Below, piece after piece: positions 1 to 15,000 of a stretch of 64,000 nucleotides of DNA. Origin of the DNA: Pristionchus mayeri. Its lineage: Eukaryota; Nematoda; Chromadorea; Rhabditida; Neodiplogasteridae. Under the pieces are notes generated by a model that was not told the DNA's origin, made no database searches, and saw only the letters and a program-made list of their open reading frames with translations. The stretch spans positions 1,270,586-1,334,585 of the forward strand of contig BTRK01000007.1 in NCBI GenBank assembly GCA_036245805.1, given 5' to 3'. A program made the position numbers and the translations under genes. How positions within the stretch are numbered: position 1 is the first letter of the stretch; every line of letters starts with the position of its first letter.

Positions 1-3000
1 TGATCCACCAAGGAGTCGAGAGTGAGCCTGCTCCTGAGAGAGAAGAAGTAGAGAAGGAGGACCGTGGTACCAAGGTATCGACTAAATGTTGAAATTTTGC
101 CTGAACATTCTATTTCAAGGAGCTGATCCACCAAGGAGTCGAGAGTGAGCCTGCTCCTGAGAAAGAAGAAGTAGAGAAGGAGGACCGTGGTACCAAGGTA
201 TCGACTAAATGTTGAAATTTTGCCTCAACATTCTATTTCAAGGAGCTGATCCACCAAGGAGTCGAGAGTGAGCCTGCTCATGAGAGAGAAGAAGTAGACA
301 AGGAGGACCGTGGTAGCAAGGTATCGACTAAATGTTGAAATTTTGCCTCAACATTCTATTTCAAGGAGCTGATCCACCAAGGAGTCGAGAGTGAGCCTGC
401 TCCTGAGAAAGAAGAAGTAGAGAAGGAGGACCGTTGTACCAAGGTATCGACTAAATGTTGAAATTTTGCCTCAACATTCTATTTCAAGGAGCTGATCCGC
501 CAAGGAGTCGAGAGTGAGCCTGCTCATGAGAGAGAAGAAGTAGAGAAGGAGGACCGTGGTACCAAGGTATCGACTAAATGTTGAAATTTTGCCTGAACAT
601 TCTATTTCAAGGAGCTGATCCACCAAGGAGTCGAGAGTGAGCCTGCTCCTGAGAAAGAAGAAGTAGAGAAGGAGGACCGTGGTACCAAGGTATCGACTAA
701 ATGTTGAAATTTTGCCTCAACATTCTATTTCAAGGAGCTGATCCACCAAGGAGTCGAGAGTGAGCCTGCTCCTGAGAGAGAAGAAGTAGAGAAGGAGGAC
801 CGTGGTACCAAGGTATCGACTAAATGTTGAAATTTTGCCTCAACATTCTATTTCAAGGAGCTGATCCACCAAGGAGTCGACAGTGAGCCTGCTCATGAGA
901 GAGAAGAAGTAGACAAGGAGGACCGTGGTAGCAAGGTATCGACTAAATGTTGAAATTTTGCCTCAACATTCTATTTCAAGGAGCTGATCCACCAAGGAGT
1001 CGAGAGTGAGCCTGCTCCTGAGAAAGAAGAAGTAGAGAAGGAGGACCGTGGTACCAAGGTATCGACTAAATGTTGAAATTTTGCCTCAACATTCTATTTC
1101 AAGGAGCTGATCCGCCAAGGAGTCGAGAGTGAGCCTGCTCATGAGAGAGAAGAAGTAGAGAAGGAGGACCGTGGTACCAAGGTATCGACTAAATGTTGAA
1201 ATTTTGCCTGAACATTCTATTTCAAGGAGCTGATCCACCAAGGAGTCGAGAGTGAGCCTGCTCCTGAGAAAGAAGAAGTAGAGAAGGAGGACCGTGGTAC
1301 CAAGGTATCGACTAAATGTTGAAATTTTGCCTCAACATTCTATTTCAAGGAGCTGATCCACCAAGGAGTCGAGAGTGAGCCTGCTCCTGAGAGAGAAGAA
1401 GTAGAGAAGGAGGACCGTGGTACCAAGGTATCGACTAAATGTTGAAATTTTGCCTCAACATTCTATTTCAAGGAGCTGATCCACCAAGGAGTCGACAGTG
1501 AGCCTGCTCATGAGAGAGAAGAAGTAGACAAGGAGGACCGTGGTAGCAAGGTATCGACTAAATGTTGAAATTTTGCCTCAACATTCTATTTCAAGGAGCT
1601 GATCCACCAAGGAGTCGAGAGTGAGCCTGCTCCTGAGAAAGAAGAAGTAGAGAAGGAGGACCGTTGTACCAAGGTATCGACTAAATGTTGAAATTTTGCC
1701 TCAACATTCTATTTCAAGGAGCTGATCCACCAAGGAGTCGAGAGTGAGCCTGCTCCTGAGAAAGAAGAAGTAGAGAAGGAGGACCGTTGTACCAAGGTAT
1801 CGACTAAATGTTGAAATTTTGCCTCAACATTCTATTTCAAGGAGCTGATCCGCCAAGGAGTCGAGAGTGAGCCTGCTCATGAGAGAGAAGAAGTAGAGAA
1901 GGAGGACCGTGGTACCAAGGTATCGACTAAATGTTGAAATTTTGCCTGAACATTCTATTTCAAGGAGCTGATCCACCAAGGAGTCGAGAGTGAGCCTGCT
2001 CCTGAGAAAGAAGAAGTAGAGAAGGAGGACCGTGGTACCAAGGTATCGACTAAATGTTGAAATTTTGCCTCAACATTCTATTTCAAGGAGCTGATCCACC
2101 AAGGAGTCGAGAGTGAGCCTGCTCCTGAGAGAGAAGAAGTAGAGAAGGAGGACCGTGGTACCAAGGTATCGACTAAATGTTGAAATTTTGCCTCAACATT
2201 CTATTTCAAGGAGCTGATCCACCAAGGAGTCGAAAGTGAGCCTGCTCATGAGAGAGAAGAAGTAGACAAGGAGGACCGTGGTAGCAAGGTATCGACTAAA
2301 TGTTGAAATTTTGCCTCAACATTCTATTTCAAGGAGCTGATCCACCAAGGAGTCGAGAGTGAGCCTGCTCCTGAGAAAGAAGAAGTAGAGAAGGAGGACC
2401 GTTGTACCAAGGTATCGACTAAATGTTGAAATTTTGCCTGAACATTCTATTTCAAGGAGCTGATCCACCAAGGAGTCGAGAGTGAGCCTGCTCCTGAGAA
2501 AGAAGAAGTAGAGAAGGAGGACCGTGGTACCAAGGTATCGACTAAATGTTGAAATTTTGCCTCAACATTCTATTTCAAGGAGCTGATCCACCAAGGAGTC
2601 GAGAGTGAGCCTGCTCCTGAGAGAGAAGAAGTAGAGAAGGAGGACCGTGGTACCAAGGTATCGACTAAATGTTGAAATTTTGCCTCAACATTCTATTTCA
2701 AGGAGCTGATCCGCCAAGGAGTCGAGAGTGAGCCTGCTCATGAGAGAGAAGAAGTAGAGAAGGAGGACCGTGGTACCAAGGTATCGACTAAATGTTGAAA
2801 TTTTGCCTGAACATTCTATTTCAAGGAGCTGATCCACCAAGGAGTCGAGAGTGAGCCTGCTCCTGAGAAAGAAGAAGTAGAGAAGGAGGACCGTGGTACC
2901 AAGGTATCGACTAAATGTTGAAATTTTGCCTCAACATTCTATTTCAAGGAGCTGATCCACCAAGGAGTCGAGAGTGAGCCTGCTCCTGAGAGAGAAGAAG

Positions 3001-6000
3001 TAGAGAAGGAGGACCGTGGTACCAAGGTATCGACTAAATGTTGAAATTTTGCCTCAACATTCTATTTCAAGGAGCTGATCCACCAAGGAGTCGAAAGTGA
3101 GCCTGCTCATGAGAGAGAAGAAGTAGACAAGGAGGACCGTGGTAGCAAGGTATCGACTAAATGTTGAAATTTTGCCTCAACATTCTATTTCAAGGAGCTG
3201 ATCCACCAAGGAGTCGAGAGTGAGCCTGCTCCTGAGAAAGAAGAAGTAGAGAAGGAGGACCGTTGTACCAAGGTATCGACTAAATGTTGAAATTTTGCCT
3301 GAACATTCTATTTCAAGGAGCTGATCCACCAAGGAGTCGAGAGTGAGCCTGCTCCTGAGAAAGAAGAAGTAGAGAAGGAGGACCGTGGTACCAAGGTATC
3401 GACTAAATGTTGAAATTTTGCCTCAACATTCTATTTCAAGGAGCTGATCCACCAAGGAGTCGAGAGTGAGCCTGCTCCTGAGAGAGAAGAAGTAGAGAAG
3501 GAGGACCGTGGTACCAAGGTATCGACTAAATGTTGAAATTTTGCCTCAACATTCTATTTCAAGGAGCTGATCCACCAAGGAGTCGACAGTGAGCCTGCTC
3601 ATGAGAGAGAAGAAGTAGACAAGGAGGACCGTGGTAGCAAGGTATCGACTAAATGTTGAAATTTTGCCTCAACATTCTATTTCAAGGAGCTGATCCACCA
3701 AGGAGTCGAGAGTGAGCCTGCTCCTGAGAAAGAAGAAGTAGAGAAGGAGGACCGTTGTACCAAGGTATCGACTAAATGTTGAAATTTTGCCTCAACATTC
3801 TATTTCAAGGAGCTGATCCACCAAGGAGTCGAGAGTGAGCCTGCTCCTGAGAAAGAAGAAGTAGAGAAGGAGGACCGTTGTACCAAGGTATCGACTAAAT
3901 GTTGAAATTTTGCCTCAACATTCTATTTCAAGGAGCTGATCCGCCAAGGAGTCGAGAGTGAGCCTGCTCATGAGAGAGAAGAAGTAGAGAAGGAGGACCG
4001 TGGTACCAAGGTATCGACTAAATGTTGAAATTTTGCCTGAACATTCTATTTCAAGGAGCTGATCCACCAAGGAGTCGAGAGTGAGCCTGCTCCTGAGAAA
4101 GAAGAAGTAGAGAAGGAGGACCGTGGTACCAAGGTATCGACTAAATGTTGAAATTTTGCCTCAACATTCTATTTCAAGGAGCTGATCCACCAAGGAGTCG
4201 AGAGTGAGCCTGCTCCTGAGAGAGAAGAAGTAGAGAAGGAGGACCGTGGTACCAAGGTATCGACTAAATGTTGAAATTTTGCCTCAACATTCTATTTCAA
4301 GGAGCTGATCCACCAAGGAGTCGAAAGTGAGCCTGCTCATGAGAGAGAAGAAGTAGACAAGGAGGACCGTGGTACCAAGGTATCGACTAAATGTTGAAAT
4401 TTTGCCTCAACATTCTATTTCAAGGAGCTGATCCACCAAGGAGTCGAGAGTGAGCCTGCTCCTGAGAGAGAAGAAGTAGAGAAGGAGGACCGTGGTACCA
4501 AGGTATCGACTAAATGTTGAAATTTTGCCTCAACATTCTATTTCAAGGAGCTGATCCACCAAGGAGTCGACAGTGAGCCTGCTCATGAGAGAGAAGAAGT
4601 AGACAAGGAGGACCGTGGTAGCAAGGTATCGACTAAATGTTGAAATTTTGCCTCAACATTCTATTTCAAGGAGCTGATCCACCAAGGAGTCGAGAGTGAG
4701 CCTGCTCCTGAGAAAGAAGAAGTAGAGAAGGAGGACCGTTGTACCAAGGTATCGACTAAATGTTGAAATTTTGCCTCAACATTCTATTTCAAGGAGCTGA
4801 TCCACCAAGGAGTCGAGAGTGAGCCTGCTCCTGAGAAAGAAGAAGTAGAGAAGGAGGACCGTTGTACCAAGGTATCGACTAAATGTTGAAATTTTGCCTC
4901 AACATTCTATTTCAAGGAGCTGATCCGCCAAGGAGTCGAGAGTGAGCCTGCTCATGAGAGAGAAGAAGTAGAGAAGGAGGACCGTGGTACCAAGGTATCG
5001 ACTAAATGTTGAAATTTTGCCTGAACATTCTATTTCAAGGAGCTGATCCACCAAGGAGTCGAGAGTGAGCCTGCTCCTGAGAAAGAAGAAGTAGAGAAGG
5101 AGGACCGTGGTACCAAGGTATCGACTAAATGTTGAAATTTTGCCTCAACATTCTATTTCAAGGAGCTGATCCACCAAGGAGTCGAGAGTGAGCCTGCTCC
5201 TGAGAGAGAAGAAGTAGAGAAGGAGGACCGTGGTACCAAGGTATCGACTAAATGTTGAAATTTTGCCTCAACATTCTATTTCAAGGAGCTGATCCACCAA
5301 GGAGTCGAAAGTGAGCCTGCTCATGAGAGAGAAGAAGTAGACAAGGAGGACCGTGGTAGCAAGGTATCGACTAAATGTTGAAATTTTGCCTCAACATTCT
5401 ATTTCAAGGAGCTGATCCACCAAGGAGTCGAGAGTGAGCCTGCTCCTGAGAAAGAAGAAGTAGAGAAGGAGGACCGTTGTACCAAGGTATCGACTAAATG
5501 TTGAAATTTTGCCTGAACATTCTATTTCAAGGAGCTGATCCACCAAGGAGTCGAGAGTGAGCCTGCTCCTGAGAAAGAAGAAGTAGAGAAGGAGGACCGT
5601 GGTACCAAGGTATCGACTAAATGTTGAAATTTTGCCTCAACATTCTATTTCAAGGAGCTGATCCACCAAGGAGTCGAGAGTGAGCCTGCTCCTGAGAGAG
5701 AAGAAGTAGAGAAGGAGGACCGTGGTACCAAGGTATCGACTAAATGTTGAAATTTTGCCTCAACATTCTATTTCAAGGAGCTGATCCGCCAAGGAGTCGA
5801 GAGTGAGCCTGCTCCTGAGAAAGAAGAAGTAGAGAAGGAGGACCGTTGTACCAAGGTATCGACTAAATGTTGAAATTTTGCCTCAACATTCTATTTCAAG
5901 GAGCTGATCCGCCAAGGAGTCGAGAGTGAGCCTGCTCATGAGAGAGAAGAAGTAGAGAAGGAGGACCGTGGTACCAAGGTATCGACTAAATGTTGAAATT

Positions 6001-9000
6001 TTGCCTGAACATTCTATTTCAAGGAGCTGATCCACCAAGGAGTCGAGAGTGAGCCTGCTCCTGAGAAAGAAGAAGTAGAGAAGGAGGACCGTGGTACCAA
6101 GGTATCGACTAAATGTTGAAATTTTGCCTCAACATTCTATTTCAAGGAGCTGATCCACCAAGGAGTCGAGAGTGAGCCTGCTCCTGAGAGAGAAGAAGTA
6201 GAGAAGGAGGACCGTGGTACCAAGGTATCGACTAAATGTTGAAATTTTGCCTCAACATTCTATTTCAAGGAGCTGATCCACCAAGGAGTCGAAAGTGAGC
6301 CTGCTCATGAGAGAGAAGAAGTAGACAAGGAGGACCGTGGTAGCAAGGTATCGACTAAATGTTGAAATTTTGCCTCAACATTCTATTTCAAGGAGCTGAT
6401 CCACCAAGGAGTCGAGAGTGAGCCTGCTCCTGAGAAAGAAGAAGTAGAGAAGGAGGACCGTTGTACCAAGGTATCGACTAAATGTTGAAATTTTGCCTGA
6501 ACATTCTATTTCAAGGAGCTGATCCACCAAGGAGTCGAGAGTGAGCCTGCTCCTGAGAAAGAAGAAGTAGAGAAGGAGGACCGTGGTACCAAGGTATCGA
6601 CTAAATGTTGAAATTTTGCCTCAACATTCTATTTCAAGGAGCTGATCCACCAAGGAGTCGAGAGTGAGCCTGCTCCTGAGAGAGAAGAAGTAGAGAAGGA
6701 GGACCGTGGTACCAAGGTATCGACTAAATGTTGAAATTTTGCCTCAACATTCTATTTCAAGGAGCTGATCCGCCAAGGAGTCGAGAGTGAGCCTGCTCAT
6801 GAGAGAGAAGAAGTAGAGAAGGAGGACCGTGGTACCAAGGTATCGACTAAATGTTGAAATTTTGCCTGAACATTCTATTTCAAGGAGCTGATCCACCAAG
6901 GAGTCGAGAGTGAGCCTGCTCCTGAGAAAGAAGAAGTAGAGAAGGAGGACCGTGGTACCAAGGTATCGACTAAATGTTGAAATTTTGCCTCAACATTCTA
7001 TTTCAAGGAGCTGATCCACCAAGGAGTCGAGAGTGAGCCTGCTCCTGAGAGAGAAGAAGTAGAGAAGGAGGACCGTGGTACCAAGGTATCGACTAAATGT
7101 TGAAATTTTGCCTCAACATTCTATTTCAAGGAGCTGATCCACCAAGGAGTCGAAAGTGAGCCTGCTCATGAGAGAGAAGAAGTAGACAAGGAGGACCGTG
7201 GTAGCAAGGTATCGACTAAATGTTGAAATTTTGCCTCAACATTCTATTTCAAGGAGCTGATCCACCAAGGAGTCGAGAGTGAGCCTGCTCCTGAGAAAGA
7301 AGAAGTAGAGAAGGAGGACCGTTGTACCAAGGTATCGACTAAATGTTGAAATTTTGCCTGAACATTCTATTTCAAGGAGCTGATCCACCAAGGAGTCGAG
7401 AGTGAGCCTGCTCCTGAGAAAGAAGAAGTAGAGAAGGAGGACCGTGGTACCAAGGTATCGACTAAATGTTGAAATTTTGCCTCAACATTCTATTTCAAGG
7501 AGCTGATCCACCAAGGAGTCGAGAGTGAGCCTGCTCCTGAGAGAGAAGAAGTAGAGAAGGAGGACCGTGGTACCAAGGTATCGACTAAATGTTGAAATTT
7601 TGCCTCAACATTCTATTTCAAGGAGCTGATCCACCAAGGAGTCGACAGTGAGCCTGCTCATGAGAGAGAAGAAGTAGACAAGGAGGACCGTGGTAGCAAG
7701 GTATCGACTAAATGTTGAAATTTTGCCTCAACATTCTATTTCAAGGAGCTGATCCACCAAGGAGTCGAGAGTGAGCCTGCTCCTGAGAAAGAAGAAGTAG
7801 AGAAGGAGGACCGTTGTACCAAGGTATCGACTAAATGTTGAAATTTTGCCTCAACATTCTATTTCAAGGAGCTGATCCGCCAAGGAGTCGAGAGTGAGCC
7901 TGCTCATGAGAGAGAAGAAGTAGAGAAGGAGGACCGTGGCACCAAGGTATCGACTAAATGTTGAAATTTTGACTGAACATTCTATTTCAAGGAGCTGATC
8001 CACCAAGGAGTCGACAGTGAGCCTGCTCATGAGAGAGAAGAAGTAGAGAAGGAGGACCGTGGTACCAAGGTATCGACTAAATGTTGAAATTTTGCCTGAA
8101 CATTCTATTTCAAGGAGCTGATCCACCAAGGAGTCGAGAGTGAGCCTGCTCCTGAGAGAGAAGAAGTAGAGAAGGAGGACCGTGGTACCAAGGTATCGAC
8201 TAAATGTTGAAATTTTGCCTCAACATTCTATTTCAAGGAGCTGATCCACCAAGGAGTCGAGAGTGAGCCTGCTCCTGAGAGAGAAGAAGTAGAGAAGGAG
8301 GACCGTTGTACCAAGGTATCGACTAAATGTTGAAATTTTGCCTCAACATTCTATTTCAAGGAGCTGATCCGCCAAGGAGTCGAGAGTGAGCCTGCTCATG
8401 AGAGAGAAGAAGTAGAGAAGGAGGACCGTGGTACCAAGGTATCGACTAAATGTTGAAATTTTGCCTGAACATTCTATTTCAAGGAGCTGATCCACCAAGG
8501 AGTCGAGAGTGAGCCTGCTCCTGAGAAAGAAGAAGTAGAGAAGGAGGACCGTTGTACCAAGGTATCGACTAAATGTTGAAATTTTGCCTCAACATTCTAT
8601 TTCAAGGAGCTGATCCGCCAAGGAGTCGAGAGTGAGCCTGCTCATGAGAGAGAAGAAGTAGAGAAGGAGGACCGTGGTACCAAGGTATCGACTAAATGTT
8701 GAAATTTTGCCTGAACATTCTATTTCAAGGAGCTGATCCACCAAGGAGTCGAGAGTGAGCCTGCTCCTGAGAAAGAAGAAGTAGAGAAGGAGGACCGTGG
8801 TACCAAGGTATCGACTAAATGTTGAAATTTTGCCTCAACATTCTATTTCAAGGAGCTGATCCACCAAGGAGTCGAGAGTGAGCCTGCTCCTGAGAGAGAA
8901 GAAGTAGAGAAGGAGGACCGTGGTACCAAGGTATCGACTAAATGTTGAAATTTTGCCTCAACATTCTATTTCAAGGAGCTGATCCACCAAGGAGTCGAGA

Positions 9001-12000
9001 GTGAGCCTGCTCCTGAGAGAGAAGAAGTAGAGAAGGAGGACCGTTGTACCAAGGTATCGACTAAATGTTGAAATTTTGCCTCAACATTCTATTTCAAGGA
9101 GCTGATCCGCCAAGGAGTCGAGAGTGAGCCTGCTCATGAGAGAGAAGAAGTAGAGAAGGAGGACCGTGGTACCAAGGTATCGACTAAATGTTGAAATTTT
9201 GCCTCAACATTCTATTTCAAGGAGCTGATCCACCAAGGAGTCGAGAGTGAACCTGCTCCTGAGAAAGAAGAAGTAGAGAAGGAGGACCGTGGTACCAAGG
9301 TATCGACTAAATGTTGAAATTTTGCCTCAACATTCTATTTCAAGGAGCTGATCCACCAAGGAGTCGAGAGTGAGCCTGCTCCTGAGAGAGAAGAAGTAGA
9401 GAAGGAGGACCGTTGTACCAAGGTATCGACTAAATGTTGAAATTTTGCCTCAACATTCTATTTCAAGGAGCTGATCCGCCAAGGAGTCGAGAGTGAGCCT
9501 GCTCATGAGAGAGAAGAAGTAGAGAAGGAGGACCGTGGTACCAAGGTATCGACTAAATGTTGAAATTTTGCCTGAACATTCTATTTCAAGGAGCTGATCC
9601 ACCAAGGAGTCGAGAGTGAGCCTGCTCCTGAGAAAGAAGAAGTAGAGAAGGAGGACCGTGGTACCAAGGTATCGACTAAATGTTGAAATTTTGCCTCAAC
9701 ATTCTATTTCAAGGAGCTGATCCACCAAGGAGTCGAGAGTGAGCCTGCTCCTGAGAGAGAAGAAGTAGAGAAGGAGGACCGTGGTACCAAGGTATCGACT
9801 AAATGTTGAAATTTTGCCTCAACATTCTATTTCAAGGAGCTGATCCACCAAGGAGTCGAGAGTGAGCCTGCTCCTGAGAGAGAAGAAGTAGAGAAGGAGG
9901 ACCGTTGTACCAAGGTATCGACTAAATGTTGAAATTTTGCCTCAACATTCTATTTCAAGGAGCTGATCCGCCAAGGAGTCGAGAGTGAGCCTGCTCATGA
10001 GAGAGAAGAAGTAGAGAAGGAGGACCGTGGTACCAAGGTATCGACTAAATGTTGAAATTTTGCCTCAACATTCTATTTCAAGGAGCTGATCCACCAAGGA
10101 GTCGAGAGTGAACCTGCTCCTGAGAAAGAAGAAGTAGAGAAGGAGGACCGTGGTACCAAGGTATCGACTAAATGTTGAAATTTTGCCTCAACATTCTATT
10201 TCAAGGAGCTGATCCACCAAGGAGTCGAGAGTGAGCCTGCTCCTGAGAAAGAAGAAGTAGAGAAGGAGGACCGTGGTACCAAGGTATCGACTAAATGTTG
10301 AAATTTTGCCTCAACATTCTATTTCAAGGAGCTGATCCGCCAAGGAGTCGAGAGTGAGCCTGCTCATGAGAGAGAAGAAGTAGAGAAGGAGGACCGTGGC
10401 ACCAAGGTATCGACTAAATGTTGAAATTTTGACTGAACATTCTATTTCAAGGAGCTGATCCACCAAGGAGTCGACAGTGAGCCTGCTCATGAGAGAGAAG
10501 AAGTAGAGAAGGAGGACCGTGGTACCAAGGTATCGACTAAATTTTGAAATTTTGCCTGAACATTCTATTTCAAGGAGCTGATCCACCAAGGAGTCGAGAG
10601 TGAACCTGCTCCTGAGAGAGAAGAAGTAGAGAAGGAGGACCGTGGTACCAAGGTATCGACTAAATGTTGAAATTTTGCCTCAACATTCTATTTCAAGGAG
10701 CTGATCCACCAAGGAGTCGAGAGTGAGCCTGCTCCTGAGAAAGAAGAAGTAGAGAAGGAGGACCGTGGTGCCAAGGTATCGACTAAATGTTGAAATTTTG
10801 CCTGAACATTCTATTTCAAGGAGCTGATCCACCAAGGAGTCGAGAGTGAACCTGCTCCTGAGAGAGAAGAAGTAGAGAAGGAGGACCGTGGTACCAAGGT
10901 ATCGACTAAATGTTGAAATTTTGCCTCAACATTCTATTTCAAGGAGCTGATCCACCAAGGAGTCGAGAGTGAGCCTGCTCCTGAGAGAGAAGAAGTAGAG
11001 AAGGAGGACCGTGGTACCAAGGTATCGACTAAATGTTGAAATTTTGCCTCAACATTCTATTTCAAGGAGCTGATCCACCAAGGAGTCGACAGTGAGCCTG
11101 CTCATGAGAGAGAAGAAGTAGAGAAGGAGGACCGTGGTACCAAGGTATCGACTAAATGTTGAAATTTTGCCTGAACATTCTATTTCAAGGAGCTGATCCA
11201 CCAAGGAGTCGAGAGTGAGCCTGCTCATGAGAGAGAAGAAGTAGAGAAGGAGGACCGTGGTACCAAGGTATCGACTAAATGTTGAAATTTTGCCTCAACA
11301 TTCTATTTCAAGGAGCTGATCCACCAAGGAGTCGAGAGTGAGCCTGCTCCTGAGAAAGAAGAAGTAGAGAAGGAGGACCGTGGTACCAAGGTATCGACTA
11401 AATGTTGAAATTTTGCCTCAACATTCTATTTCAAGGAGCTGATCCACCAAGGAGTCGAGAGTAAGCCTGCTCCTGAGAGAGAAGAAGTAGAGAAGGAGGA
11501 CCGTGGTACCAAGGTATCGACTAAATGTTGAAATTTTGCCTCAACATTCTATTTCAAGGAGCTGATCCACCAAGGAGTCGACAGTGAGCCTGCTCATGAG
11601 AGAGAAGAAGTAGAGAAGGAGGACCGTGGTACCAAGGTATCGACTAAATGTTGAAATTTTGCCTGAACATTCTATTTCAAGGAGCTGATCCACCAAGGAG
11701 TCGAGAGTGAGCCTGCTCATGAGAGAGAAGAAGTAGAGAAGGAGGACCGTGGTACCAAGGTATCGACTAAATGTTGAAATTTTGCCTCAACATTCTATTT
11801 CAAGGAGCTGATCCACCAAGGAGTCGACAGTGAGCCTGCTCATGAGAGAGAAGAAGTAGAGAAGGAGGACCGTGGTACCAAGGTATCGACTAAATGTTGA
11901 AATTTTGCCTGAACATTCTATTTCAAGGAGCTGATCCACCAAGGAGTCGAGAGTGAGCCTGCTCATGAGAGAGAAGAAGTAGAGAAGGAGGACCGTGGTA

Positions 12001-15000
12001 CCAAGGTATCGACTAAATGTTGAAATTTTGCCTCAACATTCTATTTCAAGGAGCTGATCCACCAAGGAGTCGAGAGTGAGCCTGCTCCTGAGAAAGAAGA
12101 AGTAGAGAAGGAGGACCGTGGTGCCAAGGTATCGACTAAATGTTGAAATTTTGCCTGAACATTCTATTTCAAGGAGCTGATCCACCAAGGAGTCGAGAGT
12201 GAACCTGCTCCTGAGAGAGAAGAAGTAGAGAAGGAGGACCGTGGTACCAAGGTATCGACTAAATGTTGAAATTTTGCCTCAACATTCTATTTCAAGGAGC
12301 TGATCCACCAAGGAGTCGAGAGTGAGCCTGCTCCTGAGAGAGAAGAAGTAGAGAAGGAGGACCGTGGTACCAAGGTATCGACTAAATGTTGAAATTTTGC
12401 CTCAACATTCTATTTCAAGGAGCTGATCCACCAAGGAGTCGACAGTGAGCCTGCTCATGAGAGAGAAGAAGTAGAGAAGGAGGACCGTGGTACCAAGGTA
12501 TCGACTAAATGTTGAAATTTTGCCTGAACATTCTATTTCAAGGAGCTGATCCACCAAGGAGTCGAGAGTGAGCCTGCTCATGAGAGAGAAGAAGTAGAGA
12601 AGGAGGACCGTGGTACCAAGGTATCGACTAAATGTTGAAATTTTGCCTCAACATTCTATTTCAAGGAGCTGATCCACCAAGGAGTCGAGAGTGAGCCTGC
12701 TCCTGAGAAAGAAGAAGTAGAGAAGGAGGACCGTGGTACCAAGGTATCGACTAAATGTTGAAATTTTGCCTCAACATTCTATTTCAAGGAGCTGATCCAC
12801 CAAGGAGTCGAGAGTGAGCCTGCTCCTGAGAGAGAAGAAGTAGAGAAGGAGGACCGTGGTACCAAGGTATCGACTAAATGTTGAAATTTTGCCTCAACAT
12901 TCTATTTCAAGGAGCTGATCCACCAAGGAGTCGACAGTGAGCCTGCTCATGAGAGAGAAGAAGTAGAGAAGGAGGACCGTGGTACCAAGGTATCGACTAA
13001 ATGTTGAAATTTTGCCTGAACATTCTATTTCAAGGAGCTGATCCACCAAGGAGTCGAGAGTGAGCCTGCTCATGAGAGAGAAGAAGTAGAGAAGGAGGAC
13101 CGTGGTACCAAGGTATCGACTAAATGTTGAAATTTTGCCTGAACATTCTATTTCAAGGAGCTGATCCACCAAGGAGTCGAGAGTGAGCCTGCTCATGAGA
13201 GAGAAGAAGTAGAGAAGGAGGACCGTGGTACCAAGGTATCGACTAAATGTTGAAATTTTGCCTCAACATTCTATTTCAAGGAGCTGATCCACCAAGGAGT
13301 CGAGAGTGAGCCTGCTCATGAGAGAGAAGAAGTAGAGAAGGAGGACCGTGGTACCAAGGTATCGACTAAATGTTGAAATTTTGCCTCAACATTCTATTTC
13401 AAGGAGCTGATCCACCAAGGAGTCGAGAGTGAGCCTGCTCATGAGAGAGAAGAAGTAGAGAAGGAGGACCGTGGCACCAAGGTATCGACTAAATGTTGAA
13501 ATTTTGCCTCAACATTCTATTTCAAGGAGCTGATCCACCAAGGAGTCGAGAGTGAGCCTGCTCATGAGAGAGAAGAAGTAGAGAAGGAGGACCGTGGTAC
13601 CAAGGTATCGACTAAATGTTGAAATTTTGCCTCAACATTCTATTTCAAGGAGCTGATCCACCAAGGAGTCGAGAGTGAGCCTGCTCCTGAGAAAGAAGAA
13701 GTAGAGAAGGAGGACCGTGGTACCAAGGTATCGACTAAATGTTGAAATTTTGCCAGAACATTCTATTTCAAGGAGCTGATCCACCAAGGAGTCGAGAGTG
13801 AGCCTGCTCATGAGAGAGAAGAAGTAGAGAAGGAGGACCGTGGTACCAAGGTATCGACTAAATGTTGAAATTTTGCCTCAACATTCTATTTCAAGGAGCT
13901 GATCCACCAAGGAGTCGACAGTGAGCCTGCTCATGAGAGAGAAGAAGTAGAGAAGGAGGACCGTGGTACCAAGGTATCGACTAAATGTTGAAATTTTGCC
14001 TGAACATTCTATTTCAAGGAGCTGATCCACCAAGGAGTCGAGAGTGAGCCTGCTCATGAGAGAGAAGAAGTAGAGAAGGAGGACCGTGGTACCAAGGTAT
14101 CGACTAAATGTTGAAATTTTGCCTCAACATTCTATTTCAAGGAGCTGATCCACCAAGGAGTCGAGAGTGAGCCTGCTCCTGAGAAAGAAGAAGTAGAGAA
14201 GGAGGACCGTGGTACCAAGGTATCGACTAAATGTTGAAATTTTGCCTCAACATTCTATTTCAAGGAGCTGATCCACCAAGGAGTCGAGAGTGAGCCTGCT
14301 CCTGAGAGAGAAGAAGTAGAGAAGGAGGACCGTGGTACCAAGGTATCGACTAAATGTTGAAATTTTGCCTCAACATTCTATTTCAAGGAGCTGATCCACC
14401 AAGGAGTCGACAGTGAGCCTGCTCATGAGAGAGAAGAAGTAGAGAAGGAGGACCGTGGTACCAAGGTATCGACTAAATGTTGAAATTTTGCCTGAACATT
14501 CTATTTCAAGGAGCTGATCCACCAAGGAGTCGAGAGTGAGCCTGCTCATGAGAGAGAAGAAGTAGAGAAGGAGGACCGTGGTACCAAGGTATCGACTAAA
14601 TGTTGAAATTTTGCCTCAACATTCTATTTCAAGGAGCTGATCCACCAAGGAGTCGAGAGTGAGCCTGCTCCTGAGAAAGAAGAAGTAGAGAAGGAGGACC
14701 GTGGTACCAAGGTATCGACTAAATGTTGAAATTTTGCCTCAACATTCTATTTCAAGGAGCTGATCCACCAAGGAGTCGAGAGTGAGCCTGCTCATGAGAG
14801 AGAAGAAGTAGAGAAGGAGGACCGTGGCACCAAGGTATCGACTACATGTTGAAATTTTGCCTGAACATTCTATTTCAAGGAGCTGATCCACCAAGGAGTC
14901 GAGAGTGAACCTGCTCCTGAGAGAGAAGAAGTAGAGAAGGAGGACCGTGGTACCAAGGTATCGACTAAATGTTGAAATTTTGCCTCAACATTCTATTTCA

